Assembly: GCF_013044135.1 (NCBI RefSeq)
Contig: NZ_JABEPP010000002.1
Location: 1-64,000 of the forward strand
Direction of reading: 5' to 3'
Length of the DNA: 64,000 bases
Origin: Enterovirga aerilata
GTDB lineage: Bacteria > Pseudomonadota > Alphaproteobacteria > Rhizobiales > Beijerinckiaceae
Positions 39,558-49,616 of the stretch are shown here, one piece after another. Both the position numbers and the translations under genes were made by a program. The notes under the pieces are model-generated. The model was not told where the DNA came from. It saw only the letters and a program-made list of their open reading frames with translations, and made no database searches. How positions within the stretch are numbered: position 1 is the first letter of the stretch; every line of letters starts with the position of its first letter.

Positions 39558-40549
39558 CGCAGATATCCCGCCTTGCGGAACCAGCCGATCGCGTCGGCGA
39601 GACCTTCCCGGTAGGGTCGGGACGTGTAGCCGAGCTCGCGGCGGGCCTTCGCGTCGTCGAAGAACATCTTGTAGGCCGCCATCCTCAGCGCGTCGCGGCA
39701 CACGAAAGGCTCCCGCCCCGTGATCTGCGCCACCGCTTCCGCCCCAACCGCGATCGGCCAGACCGCCAGCCGCGGTATGCGCAGGCTCGGCGGCCGCCGG
39801 CCGACCATCTCCGCGATATCGGCCAGCATGCGGGACAGCAAGACGTTCTCGCCCCCCAGGATGTAGCGCTCGCCGATCCTGCCGTGGCGAAGGGCGAGCA
39901 GGTGCCCCGCCGCGACGTCGTCCACATGGGCGAGGTTCAGCCCGGTATCCACGAAGCCCGGCATCTTCCCCGATGCGGCCTCGACGATGACGCGCCCGGT
40001 CGGCGTGGGCTTCACGTCGCGAGGGCCGATCGGCGTCGACGGGTTGACGATCACGGCCGGCAGCCGGTCGCGCGCGACCATCTCCTCGACCGCACGTTCG
40101 GCCATGACCTTCGAGCGCTTGTAGATTCCGATCGCCGTCTCGGGCGTGAGCGGGCGCGTCTCGTCGCCGCCCGGCACGATGGTGGCTACGCTGGATGTGT
40201 AGACGATCCGCTCGACGCCCTCCCGGAGGGCCGCCCGCATGATGTTGCGGCTCCCCTCGACATTCGCCTCGACCAGGTCCTGCGGGCGCTTCGCCCAGAG
40301 CCGATAATCGGCGGCGGCATGGACGAGGTAGCGCACGCCCTTCAGCGCGGGCCCGAGCGTCGCCGGGTCGGTCAGGTCGCCTGTGGCGACCTCGTCCAGA
40401 TCGGACAGGTTGGTGCGGGGCGAGCTCGCGCGCACCATCACGCGCACGGCGAAGCCCGCATCGCGGAAGACCTTGGCGATCGCCGACCCGAGGAAACCGG
40501 AGGCTCCGGTCACCAGGACGCGATCGCGCTCTCCGGCCCTTTCGGCCAT
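39554..40549 (-). CDS. hpnA: Hopanoid-associated sugar epimerase HpnA
   Basis: A 331-residue NAD-dependent epimerase/dehydratase of the extended SDR family. The Rossmann motif VLVTGASGFLGSAI is near the N-terminus, and the catalytic Tyr-Lys pair is in IGIYKRSKVMAE. HpnA is a regular member of hopanoid clusters but its substrate is not settled; a head-group sugar is likely. It heads the hpnA-C-D-E-shc-G block, 16 bp after dxs, so dxs may be cotranscribed with it. Confidence 0.9.
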   Translation of the reverse strand: MAERAGERDRVLVTGASGFLGSAIAKVFRDAGFAVRVMVRASSPRTNLSDLDEVATGDLTDPATLGPALKGVRYLVHAAADYRLWAKRPQDLVEANVEGSRNIMRAALREGVERIVYTSSVATIVPGGDETRPLTPETAIGIYKRSKVMAERAVEEMVARDRLPAVIVNPSTPIGPRDVKPTPTGRVIVEAASGKMPGFVDTGLNLAHVDDVAAGHLLALRHGRIGERYILGGENVLLSRMLADIAEMVGRRPPSLRIPRLAVWPIAVGAEAVAQITGREPFVCRDALRMAAYKMFFDDAKARRELGYTSRPYREGLADAIGWFRKAGYLR

Positions 40550-40565
40550 CCGCCCCCGACCCGCC

Positions 40566-42512
40566 TCAGGCGCGAGCTTTCAGCGCGCCTGCGTTGCGGC
40601 CGAGGATCTCGAACACGCGCGCGACGATCCCCTGCGCGTCCAGGCCGGCCCGGGCATACATCCGCTCGGGCTTGTCGTGGTCGATATAGACGTCCGGCAG
40701 CACCATCGAGCGCACCTTGAGGCCGCGGTCGAGCATCCCGCGGTCGGCCAGGAGGTGGAGCACGAAGGAGCCGAAGCCGCCGACCGAGTTCTCCTCGATC
40801 GTGATGAGAACCTCGTGGTCGCGCGCCAGGCGCAGGATCATCTCCTCGTCGAGCGGCTTGGCGAAGCGCGCATCGGCCACGGTCGTGGACAGGCCGCGGG
40901 CCTCGAGCTCCTCGGCCGCCTTGAGCGCCTCCGCGAGCCGGGTGCCGAGCGAGAGGAGCGCAACGCGCGTTCCCTCCCTGACGATCCGGCCGCGCCCGAT
41001 CTCGAGCGGGATGCCGCGCTCCGGCATGTCCACGCCGACGCCCTCGCCGCGCGGGAAGCGGAACGCGATCGGGCCCTCGTCATAGGCGGCCGCCGTCGCG
41101 ACCATGTGCACGAGATCCGCCTCGTCGCCCGCCGCCATGATCACCATGTCGGGCAGGCAGCCGAGATAGGAGATGTCGAAGGAACCCGCATGCGTCGGGC
41201 CGTCGGCGCCGACCAGCCCGGCCCGATCGAGCGCGAAGCGGACCGGCAGCTTCTGGATCGAGACGTCGTGCACCACCTGGTCGTAGGCGCGCTGAAGGAA
41301 GGTCGAGTAGATCGCGCAGAAGGGCTTCAGGCCCTCCGTGGCGAGCCCCGCCGCGAAGGTCACCGCGTGCTGCTCGGCGATGCCGACATCGAAGGTGCGG
41401 GTGGGGAACTCCTTCCCGAACAGGTCGAGTCCCGTCCCGGACGGCATGGCCGCCGTGATCGCGACGATGCGTTCGTCCTCGCGCGCCTCCTTGGCGAGGC
41501 TCTCGGCGAAGACCTTCGTGTAGGCGGGTGCGTTCGCCTTGGCCTTGGCCTGCGTTCCGGTGACCACGTCGAAGGGCACGACGCCGTGATACTTGTCGGC
41601 GGCCGCCTCCGCGGGCGCGTAGCCCTTGCCCTTCTGCGTCACGACATGGACGAGGATCGGTCCGGTCTCGGAATCGCGGACGTTCTTCAGGACGGGCAGA
41701 AGGTGGTCGAGGTTGTGACCGTCGATCGGCCCCACATAGTAGAAGCCGAGCTCCTCGAACAGCGTGCCGCCGGTCACGAAGCCGCGGGCATATTCCTCGG
41801 CTTTGACTGCCTTGTCGTGGAAGAACTTCGGCAGATGGTTCGCGAGCTGCCTGCCGATCTCGCGCAAAGAGCGGTAGGTCTTGCCGGAGACGAGCCGCGC
41901 GAGATAGGCCGACATGGCGCCCGTGGGAGGCGCGATGGACATGTCGTTGTCGTTCAGAACGACGATGAGGCGCGAATTCGCCGCGCCCGCATTGTTCATC
42001 GCCTCGTAGGCCATGCCGGCGGACATGGCGCCGTCGCCGATGACGGCGACGACGTTGTTCGTCCCGCCCTGGAGATCGCGCGCGACCGCCATGCCGAGGC
42101 CGGCCGAGATCGAGGTGGAGGAATGCGCCGCCCCGAAGGGATCGTACTCGCTCTCCGAGCGCTTGGTGAAGCCAGACAGGCCGCCGCCCTGGCGCAGGGT
42201 CCGCATGCGGTCCCGCCGCCCCGTCAGGATCTTATGCGGATAGGCCTGATGGCCGACGTCCCAGATCAGGCGGTCGCGGGGCGTGTCGAAGACGTAGTGG
42301 AGCGCCACCGTCAGCTCGACGACGCCCAGCCCCGCGCCGAGATGCCCGCCGGTGACCGACACGGAGTCGATCATGTCGGCCCGTACGGCGTCCGCCACCG
42401 CCTGCAGGTCGCTCTCGGGTAGGCGCCTGAGCTCTTCCGGTGTGGGGATTCTGTCGAGAATGGAAGGAGTAACTGCCAACGCCGGACTCTCGCTGATCGT
42501 TCTGGTTACCAT
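40566..42512 (-). CDS. dxs: 1-deoxy-D-xylulose-5-phosphate synthase
   Basis: Dxs makes deoxyxylulose phosphate from pyruvate and glyceraldehyde-3-phosphate, the entry step of the MEP pathway. The 648-residue transketolase-like protein has [12 protein letters not shown], the thiamine diphosphate motif [18 protein letters not shown] and the C-terminal transketolase segment [14 protein letters not shown]. The ATG at 42512 gives full family length. It lies between ispA upstream and hpnA downstream on one strand, linking isoprenoid supply to hopanoid synthesis. Confidence 0.97.
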   Translation of the reverse strand: MVTRTISESPALAVTPSILDRIPTPEELRRLPESDLQAVADAVRADMIDSVSVTGGHLGAGLGVVELTVALHYVFDTPRDRLIWDVGHQAYPHKILTGRRDRMRTLRQGGGLSGFTKRSESEYDPFGAAHSSTSISAGLGMAVARDLQGGTNNVVAVIGDGAMSAGMAYEAMNNAGAANSRLIVVLNDNDMSIAPPTGAMSAYLARLVSGKTYRSLREIGRQLANHLPKFFHDKAVKAEEYARGFVTGGTLFEELGFYYVGPIDGHNLDHLLPVLKNVRDSETGPILVHVVTQKGKGYAPAEAAADKYHGVVPFDVVTGTQAKAKANAPAYTKVFAESLAKEAREDERIVAITAAMPSGTGLDLFGKEFPTRTFDVGIAEQHAVTFAAGLATEGLKPFCAIYSTFLQRAYDQVVHDVSIQKLPVRFALDRAGLVGADGPTHAGSFDISYLGCLPDMVIMAAGDEADLVHMVATAAAYDEGPIAFRFPRGEGVGVDMPERGIPLEIGRGRIVREGTRVALLSLGTRLAEALKAAEELEARGLSTTVADARFAKPLDEEMILRLARDHEVLITIEENSVGGFGSFVLHLLADRGMLDRGLKVRSMVLPDVYIDHDKPERMYARAGLDAQGIVARVFEILGRNAGALKARA

Positions 42513-42576
42513 ACGTCCTGCACCGTTTCTGCCAAAAAGAGAACCGGAATCGACGTTAAGGTGACCGCTCGGGTCT

Positions 42577-43518
42577 TCAGCTCCGCCTTTCTGCAACAAA
42601 TCTGGCGGTCTGCCTCAGGACATCGCCGCGCTGTCCGAAGACGGACAGGGCGCCTTCGGCCTCATCCACCAGCCCGGAGAGGCGTGCCTTGGCGTTGCTT
42701 GCCCCGAGCAGCGAAACGAGCGTCGATTTGCCTCTGGCCGCGTCCTTCCCGGTCGCCTTCCCGACCGTCGCGGCTTCGCCCTCCGCGTCCAGCAGGTCGT
42801 CCGCGATCTGGAAGGCCTGCCCCAGCGCGCGGCCATAGACCGCAAGCGCCTGCCGCTCCGCCTCGCTCGCCCGGCCGAGGATCGCGCCCATCTGCACGGA
42901 GGAGGCGAGGATCGCGCCCGTCTTCATCGCCTGGAGGCGGAGCGTCGAGGTCTCGTCGCCGGGGATCGGCTTGCCTTCCGGCGTGAAGCGCCCCTCGGCC
43001 TCGAGATCCAGCATCTGGCCGCCGACCATGCCGCCGAGCCCCGAGGAGCGGGCGAGGGCGAGCGTCAGCTCAACCCGGATCGCCGGATCGGGATGGGTCG
43101 CCTCGTCGGCCAGGATGTCGAAGGCGAGCGTCTGGAGGGCGTCGCCCGCCAGGATGGCGGTCGCGTCGTCATAGGCCTTGTGAAGCGTCGGCTTGCCGCG
43201 GCGGAGCGCGTCGTCGTCCATGGCCGGAAGGTCGTCATGGACGAGGCTGTAGCCGTGGATGCATTCGACGGCCGCACCGGCCCGCAGCGCGCCCTCGTCT
43301 CCGGCGCCGAAGAGCCTTGCCGTCTCGACGACGAGGTGCGGGCGCAGGCGCTTGCCGCCGCCGAGCATGGCGTATCGCATGGCCTCGAGCAGCCGCGCCG
43401 GTCGTTCGATCTCGCCGGGCAGGGGCTCCGGCGCGAGCAGGCCGTCCAGCAGGGTTTCGATCGCCCGCGCGGTGCCGTCCAGCCGAGCGAAGAAGTCGTT
43501 CTGCGTCAAAGCATTCAC
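42577..43518 (-). CDS. ispA: Polyprenyl diphosphate synthase (farnesyl diphosphate synthase)
   Basis: IspA elongates DMAPP with IPP to farnesyl diphosphate, the C15 substrate of HpnD. The 313-residue protein has [11 protein letters not shown], the first aspartate-rich motif [10 protein letters not shown], and the second [12 protein letters not shown]. In many proteobacteria xseB precedes ispA; here no xseB is seen upstream. dxs follows 64 bp downstream, giving the common ispA-dxs pair. Farnesyl versus geranylgeranyl specificity is inferred from context. Confidence 0.93.
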   Translation of the reverse strand: MNALTQNDFFARLDGTARAIETLLDGLLAPEPLPGEIERPARLLEAMRYAMLGGGKRLRPHLVVETARLFGAGDEGALRAGAAVECIHGYSLVHDDLPAMDDDALRRGKPTLHKAYDDATAILAGDALQTLAFDILADEATHPDPAIRVELTLALARSSGLGGMVGGQMLDLEAEGRFTPEGKPIPGDETSTLRLQAMKTGAILASSVQMGAILGRASEAERQALAVYGRALGQAFQIADDLLDAEGEAATVGKATGKDAARGKSTLVSLLGASNAKARLSGLVDEAEGALSVFGQRGDVLRQTARFVAERRS

Positions 43519-43626
43519 ATTGGTCTAAAGGAAAGGGACCGCTTGGCGGAAGCGCAACGAGAGGTCAACCTGACATCGGCATGCTAGGTGAACGGGTCCG
43601 GGCAGGGCCCGGGGGGAGGAGCAACC

Positions 43627-43860
43627 ATGCGGCTACTCATGCTTGCCGGCGTGATCGGACTGGCCTTGCCGGCGCCGGGCGCGATGGCGCAAACCAGCCC
43701 GCCCCGGGCTGCGAAGCCGGCTTCCTCGGCAGCGGAAGCTCAGCCGGCACCCACGCCGGGCGACGTGAATGCCGCGGCGCGCCGGGCCGAGGAGGAGCGC
43801 CACAAGCGCTGGAACGAGCGCATGCGCCGCGCGACCCGCTCGCTCTGCGACGGCTGCTGA
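43627..43860 (+). CDS. Small secreted protein of unknown function
   Basis: I do not recognise this family. The 77-residue product has a signal peptide (MRLLMLAGVIGLALPAPGAMA) followed by a Pro/Ala-rich linker and a basic helix rich in Arg and Glu, ending in CDGC. The ATG at 43627 has a strong GGGGAGGAG ribosome-binding site, which argues for translation. It lies between ispA (divergent) and a lipoprotein gene (convergent, 6 bp apart). The terminal CxxC could bind metal or form a disulfide. Confidence 0.65.
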   Translation: MRLLMLAGVIGLALPAPGAMAQTSPPRAAKPASSAAEAQPAPTPGDVNAAARRAEEERHKRWNERMRRATRSLCDGC

Positions 43861-43866
43861 AGGCGC

Positions 43867-44274
43867 TTACCGGCGCCGATGGGCGAGCGGGCTCCCTGAG
43901 CCGGGCGGCTCTGGACACCGGTAGCCGTACTCGGTGTGGAAATCGGTCAGCGCGCTTTCGCGCGTGATCCGGCATTGCGGCCGGGCGCTGGTTTCCTCGA
44001 GATAGATCTCCGCGACGCGCCGCATCCGCTCCGCCGTCGGCAGCCCGGCCAGGCCGCCGCAGGAATTGAGCAGCGCCTCGTTCACCCCGTTCGTGACCAC
44101 CACGAAGCTGCGCGCCTCCGGCCGGTCATAGACCTCGTAGGTGTCCTTGCAGCCCAGATGGACGTGGACGCTCTTCACCTCGCCATAGCGGTCGATCGTG
44201 TAGGTGAAGGCGTCGATCGAGCAGCCCGCCAGGAGCGGCAGGGCTGCGGCGGAGAGGAGAAGCGTCCGGAGCAT
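43867..44274 (-). CDS. Putative lipoprotein
   Basis: A 135-residue protein with a lipobox: hydrophobic N-terminus ending LLAGC with Cys18 as the lipid-attachment site. The mature part contains three further cysteines (LGCKDTYEV, NSCGGLAG, RPQCRITRE) plus one in YRCPEP and no recognised domain. It would sit in the inner or outer membrane facing the periplasm. It lies 63 bp downstream of the mfd-like gene on the same strand. Confidence 0.75.
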   Translation of the reverse strand: MLRTLLLSAAALPLLAGCSIDAFTYTIDRYGEVKSVHVHLGCKDTYEVYDRPEARSFVVVTNGVNEALLNSCGGLAGLPTAERMRRVAEIYLEETSARPQCRITRESALTDFHTEYGYRCPEPPGSGSPLAHRRR

Positions 44275-44337
44275 CTGGCTGACAGGTGATGGTCGGGGCC
44301 GAGACTTACGCCACGCGGCCGGGCTTGTCCCGTCAAA

Positions 44338-47300
44338 TCACCTTCGGGCGTCGAGCCGGAACCGCTGGAGCAGCGCCTCCAGCTCCTCGAGCCTCTCCTC
44401 CATCGTCTCGGTCGGCCTCGCCGAGACGAGCCGGCCGTTGCGCCAGCCGAGCGAGTCATCTTCCTTCAGGGCCGCCTCCACGGCGAGATCCTGCTCCGTC
44501 CGGTCCTTGAACGTCAGTGCGATCCCCTGCGGGCCGGCATCGACCTTCGCGATTCCCGCCTGCCGGCAGAGCCGTTTCAGGCGGTTCAGCGCCAGGAGCG
44601 CGGCGACCTCTTCCGGGGGCGGGCCGAAGCGGTCCTCGATTTCGTCCGCGATCCGGGCTTCGGCGGCGCCGTCGAGGCTGCGGGCGATCTTCGCATAGAG
44701 GTTGAGCCGCACCTCCGGTTCCGGGACGTAGTCCGCCGGGATCCGGGCGGAAACCCCGATGTTCAGCTCCGGCACCCATTCCTCGGGCGGCGTCTCCCCC
44801 CGGACGGTCAGAAGCGCCCGTTCCAGCAGGCGGCGATAGAGGCCCGCCCCGATGAGCTTGACGTGCCCGGCCTGCATCTCCCCGAGAAGGTCGCCTCCGC
44901 CGCGCTGCTCCAGATCCTCGGCGCTGATGGCGAACCCGGCCCCGAGCCGGTCGAGGCGTTCGAGAGTCCCGAGCCGCTTGCGGGTCTCGTCCGAGACCTC
45001 CTCGTCCGGATCGGTCAGCAGATAAGCGATGCCGCGGGGCCGGCCGCGGCCGACGCGGCCGCGAAGCTGATGGAGCTGCGCGAGCCCGAACATGTTGGCG
45101 CGCCACACCATGATCGTATTGGCGCGCGGCACGTCGAGCCCGCTTTCGATGATGTTGGTCGCAAGCAGCACGTCGCCCTCGCCGTCCGCGAAGCGGACCA
45201 TGGTCTCGTCGATCTGCTCGGCCGGGAGCTTGCCGTGCGCGACCAGGATGTCGAGCTCGGGGACGAGCCCCTTCAGCTGCGCCGCCATCGGCTCGATATC
45301 CTCGATCCGCGGGCAGACCACGAAGCTCTGTCCGCCGCGGCGGCGCTCGCGCAGAAGCGCGGTGCGGATCGTCGTGCCGTCGAAGGGCGCGACGAATGTG
45401 CGGACCGGCTGGCGCTCGGCCGGCGGGGTCGCGAGCACGCTCACGTCCTGCAGGCCGACCAGGGCCGACTGGAGAGTGCGCGGAATCGGCGTCGCCGTGA
45501 GCGTCAGCACATGCGCATGGGCGCCGAGCGCCCGCAGCCGGTCCTTGTGCGCCGTGCCGAAGCGCTGCTCCTCGTCGATGACGAGGAGCCCGAGATCAGC
45601 GAAGGCGACGCCCTTGCCGGCAAGAGCGTGGGTCCCGACCACGATCCGGACGGAGCCGTCCGCGAGGCCCGCTTTCACCGCCTTCGCCTCGGCCGGCTTC
45701 ACGAGGCGGGACAGATGCGCCACCTCGATCCCGAAATCGGCGAAGCGGCGCCGGAAGGTCTGCAGGTGTTGGCGGACGAGCACGGTGGTCGGCGCCACGA
45801 TCGCCACCTGCTTGCCCGAGAGCGCGACCGCCGCCGCCGCCCTGAGCGCGACCTCGGTCTTGCCGAACCCGACATCGCCGCAGACCAGCCGATCCATGGC
45901 CCGGCCCGAGGCGAGATCGCGCAGGATGTCGGCGACGGCCGCGTTCTGGTCGGCGGTCTCGCTATACGGAAAGCGGGCGACGAAGCGCTCGTAATCGCGC
46001 CGGGGCGGGTGGATCGCGGGCGCCTCGATGGCCCGGCGCTCGGCCGCGATACGCGCGAGCTCCACGGCAGCCTTGTTGATCTCGGCCTCGACCTTTGCGC
46101 GCCGCTTGGGCCAGGAGGCGCCCCCGAGCCGATCGAGGCTCACGCCCTCGGCGGAGCCGTAGCGCCACATGAGGTCGATGTCGGAGACGGGCACCATGAG
46201 CTTGGCGTCTCCCGCATAGGAGAGGCGGATGGTGTCCTGCACGTCCGAACCGTCGGCCGAGACGGCCTCGATCCCCTCGAGCAGACCGAGTCCGTGCTCG
46301 AGATGGATCACGGCGTCGCCGACCCGGAACTCCTCATCGTCGAAGATCTCGGCCTCGGCCCGTTCCGCGCCGGCCCTCCGCGCCCGGCTTCCCAGGAGAT
46401 CCGGCGGCGATATCGCCGCTACTCCCGCCCGCGGGTCGACGAAGCCGCGGTCCAGGTCGAGCACCATCGCGAGCGCCGCGCCCGGCTTGGCGGCCAGAAC
46501 CTCGTCCCAGCTCCGCACCCGCTCCGCGTCTCTCCCGAGGGCGCGTTCGACGGAGCGCGCAACGCCGCGCAGGTCGCGGTCGGAGCCCGCAGCGGCCAGA
46601 ACCCGCCGTCCCTCCTCGACCTGCGCCTTCAGGAAGCGCGCGAGAGCCTGGGCGGGGCGTGCCTCGGCTGCGAAGGAGGGGACCGTCTCGTCTGCCCCGT
46701 CCGCCGCATCGACGACATGCCTGAGGGACCTCTTCCGCACGAGATCCTGCCAGTCCTCTTCCGTCAGGTAGAGGCGGCCGGATGCGGGCGCGTGCTGCCC
46801 GCCGTCCAGCCGCGCGCGGCTTCCCTGCGCATCCGCCACCTGTTCGAGAAAGGCGAGCCGGCGCTCCTCGGCGCGAGGCTCGACCAGGATCGTCGCGCGC
46901 GGGGCATAATCGAAGATCGTCTCCAGCGACGGGTAGAGAAGGGGCAGCCGATGCTCGAGCGGCGAGGCTTCCGCACCCGCGCGATCCGCCGTGACGGCCT
47001 CCGACGCCGGCCTGAGGATCAGCTCGTCGAATTCGTCCGTGCGGCGCTGGCTTGCGGCGTCGTAGGAGGATATCGCCGTGACCTGCCCGTCCTCGTGCTC
47101 GATCCGGACGGGGAGGTAGTAGCCTGCCGGAAACACGTCGACGACGTGGCCGCGGACCGCGAATTCCCCGGCCTCGTCCACGCGGTCGTCCTCGCGGTAG
47201 CCGATCCGCGTCAGCTCGGCGCCGAGATGCCCGACATCGATCGCGCCGCCGCGCGAGAGCCGGACCGTCGCGCTCTCCCACAGATCCCGCGGCGGAACGC

Positions 47301-47664
47301 GCTGGAGAAGGCCCTCGGAGGTCGTGATGAGGATCCAGGGCCGGTCCGGCTGTCCCGCCAGCCAGGACAGGGCGGCGATCCGGAGCCCCATCGCTCGGGC
47401 GGAGGGCGGCGAGCGATCGTAGGGCAGGCAGTCCCAGGGCGGGAAGATCAGGGCCTGGATGTCGGGCGCGAGTGCCCAGATCAGACGGGCGAGGCGCTCG
47501 ATCCGGCCCTCGCTCCCGACCGCCAGAACGAGCCCCGCTCGGCCCGCCTCGCGTCCCTCGGCGACCAGGCGGATGGCGCGCAGCGCCTCATGTGCGGGCA
47601 GGACGAGGTCGGCCGCCTCTCCTCGATGAGAGGCGGCGCTCCGGGCGCGGGTCGCAATTGCCAT
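44338..47664 (-). CDS. Mfd-family transcription-repair coupling factor or paralogue
   Basis: The 1108-residue protein has the Mfd layout. It comprises a UvrB-like N-terminal region (PPWDCLPYDRSPPS near residue 80), an RNA-polymerase-interaction-like domain (FRVGDAVIHLEHGLGLLEG), an SF2 translocase with GDVGFGKTEVALRA, IDEEQRFG and TATPIPRTLQ, and the TRG/C-terminal module (LRGRVGRGRPRGIAYLLT). The N-terminal third is more divergent than in standard alphaproteobacterial Mfd. It is also shorter than the usual 1150-1180 residues, so it may be a second, paralogous Mfd. The start is set at ATG 47664; a TTG upstream is possible. The classical role is removing stalled RNA polymerase and recruiting UvrA. 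Confidence 0.85.
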   Translation of the reverse strand: MAIATRARSAASHRGEAADLVLPAHEALRAIRLVAEGREAGRAGLVLAVGSEGRIERLARLIWALAPDIQALIFPPWDCLPYDRSPPSARAMGLRIAALSWLAGQPDRPWILITTSEGLLQRVPPRDLWESATVRLSRGGAIDVGHLGAELTRIGYREDDRVDEAGEFAVRGHVVDVFPAGYYLPVRIEHEDGQVTAISSYDAASQRRTDEFDELILRPASEAVTADRAGAEASPLEHRLPLLYPSLETIFDYAPRATILVEPRAEERRLAFLEQVADAQGSRARLDGGQHAPASGRLYLTEEDWQDLVRKRSLRHVVDAADGADETVPSFAAEARPAQALARFLKAQVEEGRRVLAAAGSDRDLRGVARSVERALGRDAERVRSWDEVLAAKPGAALAMVLDLDRGFVDPRAGVAAISPPDLLGSRARRAGAERAEAEIFDDEEFRVGDAVIHLEHGLGLLEGIEAVSADGSDVQDTIRLSYAGDAKLMVPVSDIDLMWRYGSAEGVSLDRLGGASWPKRRAKVEAEINKAAVELARIAAERRAIEAPAIHPPRRDYERFVARFPYSETADQNAAVADILRDLASGRAMDRLVCGDVGFGKTEVALRAAAAVALSGKQVAIVAPTTVLVRQHLQTFRRRFADFGIEVAHLSRLVKPAEAKAVKAGLADGSVRIVVGTHALAGKGVAFADLGLLVIDEEQRFGTAHKDRLRALGAHAHVLTLTATPIPRTLQSALVGLQDVSVLATPPAERQPVRTFVAPFDGTTIRTALLRERRRGGQSFVVCPRIEDIEPMAAQLKGLVPELDILVAHGKLPAEQIDETMVRFADGEGDVLLATNIIESGLDVPRANTIMVWRANMFGLAQLHQLRGRVGRGRPRGIAYLLTDPDEEVSDETRKRLGTLERLDRLGAGFAISAEDLEQRGGGDLLGEMQAGHVKLIGAGLYRRLLERALLTVRGETPPEEWVPELNIGVSARIPADYVPEPEVRLNLYAKIARSLDGAAEARIADEIEDRFGPPPEEVAALLALNRLKRLCRQAGIAKVDAGPQGIALTFKDRTEQDLAVEAALKEDDSLGWRNGRLVSARPTETMEERLEELEALLQRFRLDARR

Positions 47665-47926
47665 CTGGAAGAATCTGGGGCGGGCGCAGCGGAGAACCTG
47701 GAGCAAAGAGGTGAGTTCCGAGTTGGGTACGGCGCTGGACCAAAGGGGGAATATCGACTTGGAGTTGGCTTGCTTGCTTCCGGCACAACGTCATGGAAGG
47801 TAAGTTCCCCTCCCGGAACCCGCTTCGGGGTGGGGTCGGAACCACGTGCGAGCGTCGGCTTGTTCGGTGGAACATGTCTGAGTCGATGCCGCGGGCGACC
47901 GCGTGCCGGACAGCCGGAGAAACGCA
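47665..47926. promoter_or_regulatory. Divergent intergenic region, mfd-like gene / inositol synthase
   Basis: A 262-bp gap between divergent genes, so it should hold promoters for both operons. GTTC/GAAC half-sites occur but not in the direct-repeat spacing of an alphaproteobacterial LexA box. No gene is visible in it. Confidence 0.35.
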
Positions 47927-49003
47927 GTGAGCGGCAGCCTCAGGGTTGGAATCGTCGGCGTCGGGAACTGCGCCTCCTCCTTCGTCCAGGGCCTGACCTA
48001 TTATCGCGACGCGCGCTCCAACGAGCCCGTTCCCGGGCTGATGCACGTCACGCTCGGCGGCTACCACGTCAGCGACATCGAGGTCGCCTCGGCCTTCGAC
48101 ATCAGCGCGAAGAAGGTCGGCAGGGACGTCGCGGAGGCGATCTGGGCACCCCCGAACAACACCCACCGCTTCGCCGAGGTCGCGCGAACGGGCGTGACCG
48201 TCGAGCGCGGTCCCACCTTCGACGGGCTCGGCCGCTATCTCCGCGAGGAGATCGAGGAGTCCGACGCCCCCGTCTGCAACGTCGCCGAGGTGCTGGACCG
48301 GACGAAGACCGAGATCCTCGTCTCCTACCTGCCGGTCGGCTCCGAGAAGGCGACCCGGTTCTACGCCGAGCAGGCGCTCGAAGCCGGTTGCGCCTTCGTC
48401 AACTGCATCCCGGTCTTCATCGCTTCCGATCCCGAATGGCGGAAGCGGTTCGAGGCGAAGCGGCTCCCGATCATCGGCGACGATATCAAGAGCCAGGTCG
48501 GGGCGACGATCGTCCATCGCACGCTCGCCAACCTGTTCCGCGAGCGCGGGGTGCGGCTCGACCGCACCTACCAGCTGAATTTCGGCGGCAATTCCGACTT
48601 CCAGAACATGCTCGAGCGCGAGCGCCTGGAATCGAAGAAGATCTCCAAGACCCAGGCCGTGACGAGCCAGCTCGACATCCCGCTTCCGGCCTCCGACGTC
48701 CATGTCGGCCCGAGCGACTTCGTGCCCTGGCTGACCGACCGGAAATGGGCGCATATCCGCCTGGAGGGGACGACCTTCGGCGGCGTGCCGCTGAACCTCG
48801 AGTTGAAGCTCGAAGTGTGGGACTCGCCCAACTCCGCCGGCATCGTCATCGACGCGGTGCGCTGCGCCAAGATCGCGCTCGACCGCGGCATCGGCGGTGC
48901 GCTGGTCGGGCCGTCCAGCTACTTCATGAAGTCCCCGCCGCAGCAATTCACCGACCACGAGGCGCGGGAGCTTGCCGAGGCCTTCGTGGAAGGAACCGCC
49001 TGA
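47927..49003 (+). CDS. ino1: Inositol-3-phosphate synthase (actinobacterial type)
   Basis: This enzyme turns glucose-6-phosphate into myo-inositol phosphate using NAD. The 358-residue protein has the NAD-binding motif [34 protein letters not shown] and [11 protein letters not shown], all typical of the short actinobacterial form (the mycobacterial enzyme is similarly short). The GTG at 47927 has GGAG seven bases upstream and is preferred over GTG 47903. It heads an operon that continues with a phosphatase four bases later, suggesting conversion to free inositol or an inositol derivative. Confidence 0.92.
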   Translation: MSGSLRVGIVGVGNCASSFVQGLTYYRDARSNEPVPGLMHVTLGGYHVSDIEVASAFDISAKKVGRDVAEAIWAPPNNTHRFAEVARTGVTVERGPTFDGLGRYLREEIEESDAPVCNVAEVLDRTKTEILVSYLPVGSEKATRFYAEQALEAGCAFVNCIPVFIASDPEWRKRFEAKRLPIIGDDIKSQVGATIVHRTLANLFRERGVRLDRTYQLNFGGNSDFQNMLERERLESKKISKTQAVTSQLDIPLPASDVHVGPSDFVPWLTDRKWAHIRLEGTTFGGVPLNLELKLEVWDSPNSAGIVIDAVRCAKIALDRGIGGALVGPSSYFMKSPPQQFTDHEARELAEAFVEGTA

Positions 49004-49007
49004 ATCG

Positions 49008-49616
49008 GTGGGGAATCCGGGAACAACGATCTTTTTCGTGCGTCATGCCGCGCATGAACGGGTCGATCGCATCCTGTGCGGACGCATGCCGGGCGTGAGC
49101 CTGGGCGAGAGGGGGCGGGCCCAGGCGGCCCGCGTGGCGGAGCGGCTCTCGCGAGAGAGCCTGGCGGCGATCTATTCGAGCCCGCTGGAGCGGGCCCGCG
49201 AGACGGCGGCGCCTATCTCGTCCGAGACGGGTCTTCCGGTCGGGATCGCGCCGGGGCTCGACGAGATCGACATGGGCGAATGGACGGGCCGGAGCTTCGA
49301 CGAACTCCAGGCCGATCCTCGCTGGCGAAGCTGGAACATCGGTCGTGCCGCGGGGGAGGCGCCAGGCGGCGAGCGGATGGAGGCGGTCCAGCGCCGCGTG
49401 CTGGCCGAGCTCGAAGCGATCCGTCTCAGGCATCCGGGCAGGACGGCAGCGGCCGTGTCGCATTGCGACGTCATCAAGGCCGCCGTCTGCGGCGTGCTCG
49501 GTCTCTCGCTCGACCGCTATCACAGTTTCGAGATCGAGCCGGCCTCCATCACCTCCCTCGTCCTCTGGGAGGGCGGGGGGAAGGTGGTCGCCCTCAACGA
49601 ACGCTGCGGCGCATGA
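49008..49616 (+). CDS. Histidine phosphatase family protein
   Basis: A 202-residue phosphatase of the phosphoglycerate-mutase-like family. The nucleophile His is in FFVRHAAH near the N-terminus (RHA in place of the more common RHG), and the second catalytic His is in AVSHCDVIK. SSPLERARETA and DEIDMGEWTG are also family motifs. It starts four bases after the inositol synthase gene and overlaps the following glycosyltransferase (ATGA). A role in dephosphorylating inositol phosphate or a sugar phosphate is inferred from position. Confidence 0.88.
   Translation: MGNPGTTIFFVRHAAHERVDRILCGRMPGVSLGERGRAQAARVAERLSRESLAAIYSSPLERARETAAPISSETGLPVGIAPGLDEIDMGEWTGRSFDELQADPRWRSWNIGRAAGEAPGGERMEAVQRRVLAELEAIRLRHPGRTAAAVSHCDVIKAAVCGVLGLSLDRYHSFEIEPASITSLVLWEGGGKVVALNERCGA

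Noticed and set aside
47665-47926. Possible LexA (SOS) box upstream of the mfd-like gene.
   Set aside because: GTTC and GAAC elements occur but only as inverted pairs with 4- or 8-base spacers, not as the direct repeat with 7-base spacing used by alphaproteobacterial LexA.
44863-49098. A 1411-codon open frame on the plus strand across the mfd-like gene and into inositol synthase.
   Set aside because: It runs antisense to a well-supported gene and shifts frame relative to inositol synthase; composition is that of an antisense shadow.
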